Assembly (NCBI GenBank): GCA_030524475.1
Contig: JAUNGO010000020.1
Location: 1-35,113 of the forward strand
From: Eggerthellaceae bacterium
Lineage (GTDB): Bacteria; Actinomycetota; Coriobacteriia; Coriobacteriales; Eggerthellaceae
Direction of reading: 5' to 3'
Length of the DNA: 35,113 nucleotides
Shown in pieces: positions 15,164 through 22,755 of the stretch (the first letter of the stretch is position 1; the number at the start of each line of letters is the position of its first letter). The position numbers and the translations under genes were made by a program. Below the pieces are notes generated by a model. The model was not told where the DNA came from. It was given only the letters and a program-made list of their open reading frames with translations, and made no database searches.

Positions 15164-15170
15164 GTTTCGC

Positions 15171-17711
15171 ATGAAACTCGCATCGGTTGTTCTGGACATA
15201 CCCACTCAAACGCTTGACGCCCCCTACACGTATGCGGTGGGGGGCGACGTGCCCGACGTCGAGGTGGGCTGCGCCGTGCTCGTTCCGTTCGGGCGGCGTC
15301 AAGCCGTGGGCTTCGTCGTGGGCGTAGGGGAATACGACGACGCAGGGGTCGGCGTCGGTGACGGCGCGGCGGGTCGTGCCGTCGGCGCGGGTAAGCCGGC
15401 TCGTGCGACCGGCGGCTTAACGCTGCCGGAGGGGCTCGACCCGCACAAGCTCAAGGGCATCGCCCGTGTTTTGAGCAAGCCGTACTTTGACGAGGAAGGT
15501 GCCGCGTGCGCCCAGTTTCTGGCCGAGCGCTACGTGGCGCCGCTTTCCGCCTGCGTGCGGCTGTTCACGCCTCCCGGCGGCGTGCCGCGCATGGTGCGCA
15601 CGCGCGAGGGCTATTGGCGGCTGGAAGAGCCCACCGTCGGCGAGGTGGACGACCGCTGGGTGACGCTCGGGCCTGCCGCCGACGGCTTCACGCCGCGCAA
15701 GAACGCCGTCAAGCAGGCGAGCGTGATTGACGTGGTGCGGCGTGGCGACGTGCGCATGGCCGAGCTTGCGCTTGAGTTCGGCAACGTGAGCTCGACGGTG
15801 AAGGCGCTGGCGGAAAAGGGCGTCGTGCGCGTGGAATTACGTCGTCGCATGCGAGGGCTCTCTGTTCCGTCTGTTGCTGACGCAACAGACGGACAGGTCG
15901 ACGCTGCGGCTCCGCGGGGCACCTCATCTTGCCCTTCTGCCTGCGGTTCGTGTACCGAAGCACACTTCACCTTGCCATCGGGGCAATCTGAGGCACCGCG
16001 CGAAGCCTCGCTGACGTTACGAACGACCAGCGATGTTTCGGATTTCACTCCGTCGCCCAAACCCGCTCTCACGTCGGGGCAGCAGGAGGCGCTTTCCGCC
16101 ATCGAGGACGCCTGTGCGGCGGCGCGCGGGGAAGTGGTGCTCGTCGACGGCGTGACGGGCTCGGGCAAAACCGAGGTGTACCTGCAAGCCATCGAGGCGA
16201 CGCTTGCCGAGGGGCGCCGCGCCATCGTGCTCGTGCCCGAGATCTCGCTCACGCCGCAAACGGTGGCGCGCTTTCGCGGGCGCTTCGGCAACGCGGTGGC
16301 GGTCATGCACTCGCGCATGAGCCAAGGCGAGCGCTACGACCAGTGGGACTTCATCCGCAGCGGCGAGGCGCGCGTGGTGGTGGGCGCGCGCAGCGCGCTG
16401 TTCACGCCGATGAGCAACGTGGGGCTTATCGTGATCGACGAGGAGCACGAAGGGTCGTACAAACAGGACAGCTCCCCGCGCTACGTGGCGCGCGACGTGG
16501 CGGCGTGGATGGTCGCCCGCTCGGGAGGCGTGCTCGTGCTCGGCTCCGCCACGCCCTCGGTCGAGGCGCTGCACGCCGCGGCGACCGACGCGCGGTGGCG
16601 CCGCGTGGCGCTGCCCGAGCGGGCGAACGGCCGCCCCCTTCCTGCGGTCGAGGTCGTCGACATGGCTGCGGAGTTCCACGGAGGGTCGCGCTCGATGTTC
16701 TCAAGGCGGCTCGTGGAGGCACTCGGAAGCGAGCTTTCCCAGGGCCGCAAGGCGGTTATGCTGCTGAACCAGCGCGGGTTCGCGAAGTTTCTGCTGTGTC
16801 GCGACTGCGGGTTCGTGCCCGAATGCCCCAGCTGCTCCACCTCGCTTACCTACCACGAGCAGGGCGCGAAGCTCGTGTGCCACCACTGCGGCTACACGGT
16901 GGCGGCGCCCCCGCGATGCCCCGCGTGCGAAAGCCCCTACCTCAAGAAGTTCGGCGCGGGCACGCAGCGCGTGGAGGCCGAGCTGCGCGCGCTCATGGAC
17001 GGGCTGCCGGGGGTGGGCGCGGGCGTGCCCATCGTTCGCATGGACGCCGACACCACGCGCGCGAAGGGCGCGCACCAGGCTCTGCTCGAGCAGTTTGCGG
17101 CGGCGGACGCGGCGGTGCTTTTGGGCACGCAGATGATCGCGAAGGGGCTCGACTTCGACGACGTGACGCTGGTGGGCGTGATCAACGCCGACACGCAGCT
17201 GCACCTGCCCGACTACCGCGCGGGGGAGCGCACGTTCGCGCTCATCGAGCAGGTGGCGGGCCGCGCGGGCCGCGCGAATTTGCCGGGGCGCGTGCTCGTG
17301 CAAACCTACGAGGCCGACAACGTGGCGGTGCGCGCGGCGGCAAGCTACGACCGCGCGACGTTTCTGCGCGCTGAGCTGCCGAAGCGCCGCGCGCTGGGGT
17401 ATCCGCCCTACGTGCGCATGGCGCGCGTGCTCGTGTGGGGCGCAAACGAGGCCGACGTGGAGCGCGTGGCGCGCGATCTGCACGCGCAGCTCGTCGCGCT
17501 CGTGCATGATTTCGGCGGCGACAGCTGGCAGGTGCTTCCCGCGGGCCCGTGCGTGCTGCGCAAGCTGCGCAACACCTTCCGCTGGCACATCGTGGTGAAG
17601 TGCCCGCGCGAAGACGACGTGTCGGTCATGCTCGCGCGGCTCATCCGCGCCCGCAAGCCCGACAAAAGCGTCAACGTCGCCGTCGACGTCGACCCGGTCG
17701 ACCTTTTGTAG
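15171..17711 (+). CDS. priA: Primosomal replication-restart helicase PriA, with an in-frame insertion
   Basis: 846 residues against about 730-800 for most relatives. The N-terminal 3'-DNA-binding domain starts MKLASVVLDIPTQTLDAPYTY. The helicase core has GVTGSGKTEVY (Walker A, K333), DEEH (423-426) and the zinc region 543-585 with paired cysteines (CRDCG, CPSCS, CHHCG, CPAC). The motif V-VI region has DTQLHLPDYRAGERTF and QVAGRAGR. PriA unwinds and reloads the replisome at stalled forks. Residues about 225-296, between the winged-helix and helicase domains, are a low-complexity stretch rich in S, T, P and A. It is encoded by palindrome-filled DNA and accounts for much of the extra length. The same frame is open far upstream, but the start here is where homology begins. 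Confidence 0.93.
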   Translation: MKLASVVLDIPTQTLDAPYTYAVGGDVPDVEVGCAVLVPFGRRQAVGFVVGVGEYDDAGVGVGDGAAGRAVGAGKPARATGGLTLPEGLDPHKLKGIARVLSKPYFDEEGAACAQFLAERYVAPLSACVRLFTPPGGVPRMVRTREGYWRLEEPTVGEVDDRWVTLGPAADGFTPRKNAVKQASVIDVVRRGDVRMAELALEFGNVSSTVKALAEKGVVRVELRRRMRGLSVPSVADATDGQVDAAAPRGTSSCPSACGSCTEAHFTLPSGQSEAPREASLTLRTTSDVSDFTPSPKPALTSGQQEALSAIEDACAAARGEVVLVDGVTGSGKTEVYLQAIEATLAEGRRAIVLVPEISLTPQTVARFRGRFGNAVAVMHSRMSQGERYDQWDFIRSGEARVVVGARSALFTPMSNVGLIVIDEEHEGSYKQDSSPRYVARDVAAWMVARSGGVLVLGSATPSVEALHAAATDARWRRVALPERANGRPLPAVEVVDMAAEFHGGSRSMFSRRLVEALGSELSQGRKAVMLLNQRGFAKFLLCRDCGFVPECPSCSTSLTYHEQGAKLVCHHCGYTVAAPPRCPACESPYLKKFGAGTQRVEAELRALMDGLPGVGAGVPIVRMDADTTRAKGAHQALLEQFAAADAAVLLGTQMIAKGLDFDDVTLVGVINADTQLHLPDYRAGERTFALIEQVAGRAGRANLPGRVLVQTYEADNVAVRAAASYDRATFLRAELPKRRALGYPPYVRMARVLVWGANEADVERVARDLHAQLVALVHDFGGDSWQVLPAGPCVLRKLRNTFRWHIVVKCPREDDVSVMLARLIRARKPDKSVNVAVDVDPVDLL
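15840..16060. repeat. Palindrome-rich in-frame insertion inside priA
   Basis: Several stem-loops follow each other. The strongest is CCGTCTGTTGC-TGAC-GCAACAGACGG (15867-15892), extended by one T-A pair. Then come TTGCC-atcgg-GGCAA (15972-15986), GAGGC...GCCTC (15990-16009) and smaller ones in CGGTTCGTGTACCG and GCGGCTCCGC. GGACAGGTC inside it also occurs in the family A intergenic repeats. The codons here lack the strong GC third-position bias of the rest of priA. Confidence 0.55.
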
Positions 17712-17806
17712 GCAAGCGCCCGCTGCCGCTGATCCGCTCTTGCCGCCGCTGCCGCCGACCTGCCGCCGCGCCTCGCGCCCACCAAAGGCATTTCTGCGAT
17801 TTCCTC

Positions 17807-17833
17807 CCGCGCTCGTGCGCGGCGGCTGTTTTT
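17807..17833 (+). terminator. priA terminator
   Basis: CCGCGC-TCGT-GCGCGG stem followed six bases later by TTTTT. It lies about 95 bases past the priA stop and before the leuA promoter region. Confidence 0.55.
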
Positions 17834-17934
17834 CGCGGCATCTTGCGTAGCTGTGCGCTTCTTTTGCTATCATACGCAGGTGTTGCATGAAATCGAACGC
17901 GAAACAAGCGTAACTATGCGGAAAGAAGGAGCCC

Positions 17935-19455
17935 ATGACCCGCAAGATCAACATCTTTGACACCACCTTGCGCGACGGCGAGCAGTCGCCGGGCGCTTCC
18001 ATGAACACCGAGGAAAAGCTGGTCATCGCGCGTCAGCTCCTGCGCCTGAACGTCGACGTCATCGAGGCGGGCTTTCCCATCTCGAGCCCCGGCGACTTCG
18101 AGAGCGTGCGCAGAATCGCCGAGCTCGCGGGCGAGGACGCCACGGTGGCGGGCCTCACGCGCGCCATCGAGAAGGACATCGACGTGGCCGCCGACGCGCT
18201 CAAGTACGCCAAGCGCCCGCGCATCCACACCGGCATCGGCGTTTCCCCCAGTCACATGCGCGACAAGCTGCGCATCACCGAGGACCAGTGCATCGAGCGC
18301 GCCGTCCACGCGGTGAAGTACGCGAAGAAGTACGTCGAGGACGTGCAGTTCTACGCCGAGGACGCGGGAAGGTCCGACTACGCGTTCCTTGCGAAGGTCA
18401 TCCAAGCCGTTATTGAAGCCGGCGCCACGGTGGTGAACATCCCCGATACCACGGGCTACTCGCTGCCCGAGGAGTTCGGCTGCCGCATCAAATACCTGAT
18501 GGAGCACGTGCGCGGCATCGAGAACGCCACGGTGTCGGTGCACTGCCACAACGACCTCGGCATGGCCACGGCGCTCGCGATGGCGGGCGTGAAGAACGGT
18601 GCCACGCAGGTTGAGTGCACCATCAACGGCCTCGGCGAGCGCGCGGGCAACACGGCCATGGAGGAAGTGGTCATGGCCATCCGCATGCACGAGGCGGAGC
18701 TCGACGCGCACACCGACATCAACACGCGCGAGTTCATCAAGGCAAGCCGTTTGGTGAGCTCGATCACGGGCATGAACGTGCAGGCCAACAAAGCCATCGT
18801 GGGCGCAAACGCCTTCGCGCACTCCTCGGGCATCCACCAAGACGGTGTGCTCAAGAAGCGCGACACCTACGAGATCATCGACCCGGCCGAGGTGGGCGCG
18901 GGCCAAAGCCAGATCGTGCTCACGGCGCGCTCGGGACACGCGGCCTTGAAGCACCGCCTGGAAGAGCTCGGCTACGAGTTCGAGGGCGAGCAGCTCGACT
19001 CCATCTACGAGGCGTTTTTGCGTGTGGCCGACCGCAAGAAGGAAGTCTATGACGAGGACCTCGAGAGCCTCGTGAACGAGCGCGACCGCGAGGAAAGCGC
19101 GCTGTACACGCTTGAGAGCGTGCAGGTAAGCTGTGGCTTCCCCCTGAAGCCTACCGCTACGCTCACGCTTCAAAATCCCGAGGGCGAGCTGGTCACCGTG
19201 TGCGACTTCGGTACGGGCCCGATCGATGCGGTGTACAAGGCCGTGAACCAGATCATCGAGGTGGAAAACGACCTGTCCGAGTTCAGCGTGCAGGCTGTCA
19301 CGCGCGGCATCGACGCGCTCGGCGAGGTGACGGTGCGCGTGAAGGCGGAAGGCGGCGAGGTGTACACCGGCCGCGGCGCCGACGGCGACATCATCGTGTC
19401 GTCCACGAAGGCGTATCTGAACGCGCTCAACCGTCTGCTGTCCGAGAAGCGCTAG
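17935..19455 (+). CDS. leuA: 2-isopropylmalate synthase
   Basis: 506 residues, the length of the bacterial LeuA form with a regulatory domain. It condenses acetyl-CoA with 2-oxoisovalerate, the first committed step to leucine. [15 protein letters not shown] (9-23) is the metal and substrate site. [13 protein letters not shown] (46-58) is typical of LeuA rather than homocitrate synthase. [11 protein letters not shown] (201-211) gives the metal-binding H203 and H205. NGLGERAGN lies near residue 230. The C-terminal 130 residues form the leucine-sensing LeuA dimer domain, so feedback inhibition is expected. An AAGAAGGAG site precedes the ATG. TATCAT at 17868-17873 with TTGCGT 19 bases upstream may be the promoter. 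No leader peptide or T-box was found, and leuB, leuC and leuD are not adjacent. Confidence 0.93.
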   Translation: MTRKINIFDTTLRDGEQSPGASMNTEEKLVIARQLLRLNVDVIEAGFPISSPGDFESVRRIAELAGEDATVAGLTRAIEKDIDVAADALKYAKRPRIHTGIGVSPSHMRDKLRITEDQCIERAVHAVKYAKKYVEDVQFYAEDAGRSDYAFLAKVIQAVIEAGATVVNIPDTTGYSLPEEFGCRIKYLMEHVRGIENATVSVHCHNDLGMATALAMAGVKNGATQVECTINGLGERAGNTAMEEVVMAIRMHEAELDAHTDINTREFIKASRLVSSITGMNVQANKAIVGANAFAHSSGIHQDGVLKKRDTYEIIDPAEVGAGQSQIVLTARSGHAALKHRLEELGYEFEGEQLDSIYEAFLRVADRKKEVYDEDLESLVNERDREESALYTLESVQVSCGFPLKPTATLTLQNPEGELVTVCDFGTGPIDAVYKAVNQIIEVENDLSEFSVQAVTRGIDALGEVTVRVKAEGGEVYTGRGADGDIIVSSTKAYLNALNRLLSEKR

Positions 19456-19502
19456 GGCGCGCGGGCGCGGAAGGCGTTTACGCGAACCGAAGTTAAAACG
19501 AG

Positions 19503-19540
19503 CCGCGCGGCGGGGAAACGTCCCGTCGCGCGGTTTTTTT
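19503..19540 (+). terminator. leuA intrinsic terminator
   Basis: A strong GC hairpin (CCGCGCG-g-CGGGa and its near-complement, loop AAACG region) is directly followed by seven T. This is the clearest intrinsic terminator in the window. Confidence 0.88.
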
Positions 19541-19670
19541 GCCGCGCTGCATCGTTTTGGACATGCTGTGTAGGGCAAGGGGCATGCCCTTGCCGCACGC
19601 TTTCCCCATCCGCGCTCTTCGGTGCTACAATAGCCCCGCTTTCGCAATTAAACAGGGGAGAGGGGCATCC

Positions 19671-21566
19671 ATGAAACGCGACTATCCGAACTTGTGCAAA
19701 CCGCTGCGCGTGGCGGGCGTCGAGCTGCGCAACCGTATGTGCTCAGCACCCATGGGCGCAACCGACATTCTCGCCGACGGCACGCCCGGCCCGCGCACGC
19801 TGGGCTTTTACGAGGCGCGGGCGAAGGGAGGTGCCGCCGCCGTTACGGTGAGCGAGTTGGTGGTGCACCCCGAAACCGACGGCTCGCAGATGCTGCGCCT
19901 CTCCCTTTCCACCCCCGGCCAGCTCGGCGCGTTCGCCTACGTGGCCGACGCCATCAAGCGCCACGGCGCCGTGGCGTCCATCGAGCTTTCGCACTCGGGC
20001 CAGTACGCGGGCACCTACATGGTCGACAAGAAGGCGAAGTCCGAGCTGTGCATGTACGGCCCGAGCGACGGCGCCCGCCCCGACGGCATTCCCGTGCGCG
20101 CCCTCACGCGCGAACAGATCGCCGATATCGTCGCGGCCTACGCGAACGCGGCGGCGCTCGCGAAGCGCGCGGGCTTCGAGATGTGCATGGTGCACGCGGG
20201 CCACGGCTGGCTTATCAACCAGTTCCTCTCGCCGTACTTCAACCATCGCACCGACGAGTATGGCGGCAGCTTGGAAAACCGCGTGCGCTTCGCCCGCGAG
20301 ATTCTGTCCGCCGTGCGCGCCGAGGTGGGGCCGCGTTTCCCCATCGAGCTGCGCATGAGCGGCGCGGAGCTGTTCGACGGCGGCTACGACGTGGAGGAGG
20401 GCTGTCGCATCGCCGAGGCTCTTGAGGACTTGGTCGACATCATCCAGGTGTCGGCGGGCTCCTACCAGTTCGGCTTCTCTATCACGCATCCCTCGATGTT
20501 CCGCGAGCACGGCTGCAACGTGCACCTCGCGGCCGAGATCAGAAAGCACGTGAGCGTGCCGGTGGCGACACTCGGCGGCTTGTCCGACCCCGAGCAGATG
20601 GAGCGCATCGTGGCGGAGGGGCAGGCCGACATCGTGGTGATGGGCCGCGCGCTTTTGGCCGACCCGGAGATTCCCAACAAGGTGATGGCGAACGCGGGGG
20701 AGGACGTGGTGCGCTGCATGCGCTGCTTCGTGTGCATGGCCGAGCGCCCCGTCACGCAGACGCGCCGCTGTGCGCTGAACCCGCGCATCGGGCGCGAGCT
20801 GGAGGGCTTGAGCGTGCCGCCCGCCGCGCAGAAAAAGCGCGTGCTCGTGGTCGGCGGCGGCATTGCTGGCATGAAGGCGGCGGAGACGGCGGCGCTGCGC
20901 GGCCACGAGGTGACGCTGTGCGAGGCGCAAGGCGAGCTCGGCGGCATTCTGCGCACCGAGGCGGCGCTGCCGTTCAAGCAGGATATGTACCGCTTGGGGC
21001 AAACGTATGCGCACCTGGTGGACAAGGCGGGCGCGGACGTGCGCCTGCACACGCGCGTCGATGCGGCGTTCGTGCAGGAGTTCGCGCCCGACGCGCTCAT
21101 CGTGGCGGTGGGGTCGGAGGCCATGGAGCTGCCCGTTCCCGTCGACGCGGGCGCGCGCGTGCTCTCGATCGACGATATGTACCTTAACGGCGCGGAGCCC
21201 GGCGAGGAAGTGGTCGTCGTGGGCGGCGGACTGACGGGCTCGGAGTGCGCGCTGGGGCTCGCGGCGCGCGGCAAGCGCGTGCACGTGGTGGAGATGCGCG
21301 AGGGCATAGCGCTTGACGCGAATATCCGCCACCGCCCGATTCTTTTGGCGGAGGTGGATCGCGCGGGCGTCGACGTGGTGTGCAACGCGCGCGCGGTTCG
21401 TGTGGACGCGGGCGGCGTGGTGGTCGAGCGCGAAGGCAAAGAGGCGCTCGTGCCGGGCGATACGGTGGTGTGCGCCATCGGACAGCGCTCGCGCACGGCG
21501 GCGGTCGAGGAGCTGCGCGACGGGGCGCCTTTCGTGTGCGTCGTCGGCGACGCCATGGACATTTAA
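19671..21566 (+). CDS. Old Yellow Enzyme-like 2-enoate/2,4-dienoyl-CoA reductase (FMN, 4Fe-4S, FAD), short C-terminus
   Basis: 631 residues. The N-terminal TIM barrel (about 1-340) binds FMN: LRNRMCSAPMG at the start, VHAGHGWLINQFLSPYFNHRTDEYGGSLENR around residue 170-200 with HXXH for the substrate carbonyl. CMRCFVCMAERPVTQTRRC (C349, C352, C355, C367) holds a 4Fe-4S cluster. RVLVVGGGIAGMKAAETAA (about 390-408) starts the FAD domain, and EEVVVVGGGLTGSECALGLA is the NAD(P)H-binding fold. This layout is that of FadH, 2-enoate reductase and BaiCD/BaiH. The protein stops at VVGDAMDI; the paralogue at 22.8 kb continues about 20 residues past the matching GDA. A GGGGAGAGGGG site precedes the ATG and TACAAT lies 40 bases upstream. 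The substrate is unknown. Confidence 0.87.
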   Translation: MKRDYPNLCKPLRVAGVELRNRMCSAPMGATDILADGTPGPRTLGFYEARAKGGAAAVTVSELVVHPETDGSQMLRLSLSTPGQLGAFAYVADAIKRHGAVASIELSHSGQYAGTYMVDKKAKSELCMYGPSDGARPDGIPVRALTREQIADIVAAYANAAALAKRAGFEMCMVHAGHGWLINQFLSPYFNHRTDEYGGSLENRVRFAREILSAVRAEVGPRFPIELRMSGAELFDGGYDVEEGCRIAEALEDLVDIIQVSAGSYQFGFSITHPSMFREHGCNVHLAAEIRKHVSVPVATLGGLSDPEQMERIVAEGQADIVVMGRALLADPEIPNKVMANAGEDVVRCMRCFVCMAERPVTQTRRCALNPRIGRELEGLSVPPAAQKKRVLVVGGGIAGMKAAETAALRGHEVTLCEAQGELGGILRTEAALPFKQDMYRLGQTYAHLVDKAGADVRLHTRVDAAFVQEFAPDALIVAVGSEAMELPVPVDAGARVLSIDDMYLNGAEPGEEVVVVGGGLTGSECALGLAARGKRVHVVEMREGIALDANIRHRPILLAEVDRAGVDVVCNARAVRVDAGGVVVEREGKEALVPGDTVVCAIGQRSRTAAVEELRDGAPFVCVVGDAMDI

Positions 21567-21585
21567 CGAGCCAAGGACGCAAAGT

Positions 21586-21634
21586 GGGGCGGGGGCGAAC
21601 ACAGGGGACACAGCCCCGCGTTCGCCCCCGCCCC
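21586..21634. repeat. Nested inverted repeat (family B) at the OYE-1 / TetR convergent junction
   Basis: A 15-bp perfect stem (21586-21600 with 21620-21634, GGGGCGGGGGCGAAC) encloses a small hairpin GGGG-ACACAG-CCCC. The core GGGGACACAGCCC resembles the GGGGACGTAGCCC of the element at 26.3 kb. It lies 20 bases past the plus-strand stop and 34 bases from the minus-strand stop, so it could end both transcripts. Confidence 0.8.
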
Positions 21635-21667
21635 GTGTTCGACAGGCTGTTCGCCCCCAAAACGCCG

Positions 21668-22321
21668 CTACAGGTTTCTGCGCAGCTGGGCCTCTTTGAT
21701 CTCCATCTCAAGCGAGCTGTGGATGATGTTGGCGAAGGGACCCGCGTTGGCGGCGAGGTGCTCGACGCTGGGCTGGTCGCAGCGGCGAATGAAGTAGTAC
21801 AGAAACGCGCAGGTGTAGAAGTCCGCCAAAAAATCGATATTGTCCTGCGGAAGGTAGCGGTTCGACAGGATGATGTCGATGTCGCGCTTCATGGCCTGTA
21901 CATAGAGCTCGTACAGGTAGTTGCGCAGCGAGTAGGGGCCGTTGTCGATGAGCGCCTCGCGGTAGAAGTGGCGGCGCGACTCGAGCACCTCGGCGAAGCA
22001 CTCGAAAAACTCCGCGTGGTCGAGCGAGCGCACGCCCGACTTTTGCGTGATGTAGTACGGGAAGCGCGAGACGGTGTCCTCGGAGGGCTTCTCGTAGAGC
22101 AGCACCGACTCCGAGAAGTGCTTCTTCAAAACCTGTCCCATGTCGTAGCGGAATATCCAAATGATCAGGCGGTCCTTGTTCTCGAAGTGGTAGTAGAAGG
22201 TTTTGCGGTTCTTGCCCGTGCGCTGCACGATGTCGCTGATCGATACCTTGCGCAGCGGCATCTCGTCGCACAGCTCGACGAATGCGTCGGTGATTTGCAG
22301 CATGGTGGTCAGTGCGTTCAT
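21668..22321 (-). CDS. TetR/AcrR-family regulator divergent from OYE-2
   Basis: 217 residues from the ATG preceded by GAGGT 7 bases upstream; in-frame starts further up have no such site. VSISDIVQRTGKNRKTFYYHFENKDRL (about 26-50) is the TetR HTH in the DhaS-like style. The C-terminal domain is long and rich in Y, F and D and carries a hydrophobic helix (FLADFYTCAFLYYFIRR). Its gap to the divergent OYE-2 gene is 434 bp with dyads over its own -35 element. It most likely represses itself and OYE-2/acyl-CoA dehydrogenase expression in response to a substrate of those enzymes. Confidence 0.87.
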   Translation of the reverse strand: MNALTTMLQITDAFVELCDEMPLRKVSISDIVQRTGKNRKTFYYHFENKDRLIIWIFRYDMGQVLKKHFSESVLLYEKPSEDTVSRFPYYITQKSGVRSLDHAEFFECFAEVLESRRHFYREALIDNGPYSLRNYLYELYVQAMKRDIDIILSNRYLPQDNIDFLADFYTCAFLYYFIRRCDQPSVEHLAANAGPFANIIHSSLEMEIKEAQLRRNL

Positions 22322-22403
22322 GTCGGTTACCTCGACTTTGCCTCGATGCGGCCTTTCGCCCGTTTGTCCGCCCCAACGTGCGGTCGGGCTTCTCGTTGCC
22401 GCC

Positions 22404-22432
22404 ATTATAGGTGCGCCTTTTCCGTTTGTCTA
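22404..22432 (-). promoter_or_regulatory. Promoter of the TetR gene with operator over the -35
   Basis: On the minus strand TAGACA (22432-22427), 17 bases, TATAAT (22409-22404): nearly consensus. TGTC-TAG-GACA (22427-22437) is a dyad covering the -35, fitting autorepression. Confidence 0.72.
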
Positions 22433-22444
22433 GGACAGTTTTAA

Positions 22445-22464
22445 AAAAATGTGTAGACATTTTT
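22445..22464. promoter_or_regulatory. 8-bp dyad AAAAATGT-GTAG-ACATTTTT
   Basis: A perfect 8-4-8 inverted repeat eight bases from the TGTC/GACA dyad, with the same TGT...ACA ends. It may be a second operator for the divergent TetR protein. A further pair CGGACAAA (22538-22545) and TTTGTCCG (22575-22582) lies nearer OYE-2. Confidence 0.5.
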
Positions 22465-22490
22465 CGGGTCAATGGGTAAAACTCACCAAA

Positions 22491-22519
22491 TTCAACCCGA
22501 ATTTCGCGTGATTTATAAA
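22491..22519 (+). promoter_or_regulatory. Candidate promoter of OYE-2
   Basis: TTCAAC (22491-22496), 17 bases, TATAAA (22514-22519). The -35 is poor. It would give a leader of about 230 bases. It lies among the dyads listed above. Confidence 0.4.
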
Positions 22520-22645
22520 CAAATTCCTATCAATTATCGGACAAACCCATCATTCAATCTCACAGAACGTTAATTTTGTCCGTCGCATAGCAAAATTCCA
22601 GTCCGTAGAATGGCAGCATAAGGAGACGGGCCCGAGGAATCAGGT

Positions 22646-22711
22646 CTTCGGAATAGGCCGAAGCTCGTCAAGTTGGGTAACGCGAGGCAACTCGGATCGC
22701 GCGCCTGACGA
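22646..22711 (+). other. Structured leader of OYE-2
   Basis: CTTCGG-aatagg-CCGAAG (22646-22663) is followed by TCGTCA (22665-22670) pairing with TGACGA (22706-22711). That stem encloses CGCGA (22681-22685) pairing with TCGCG (22697-22701) around GAG-gcaa-CTC. The set forms a compact stacked structure 45 bases before the ribosome binding site. No known riboswitch class was recognised. Confidence 0.45.
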
Positions 22712-22755
22712 TCCTTGACCTTGCAGTTAAGGCAAATGCGGAAAGGAGCTGCGCT

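Noticed and set aside
14622..15170. Upstream extension of the priA frame into the kinase gene
   Set aside because: It overlaps the receiver domain of the kinase in another frame, has no PriA homology, and the PriA family start MKLASV occurs at 15171.
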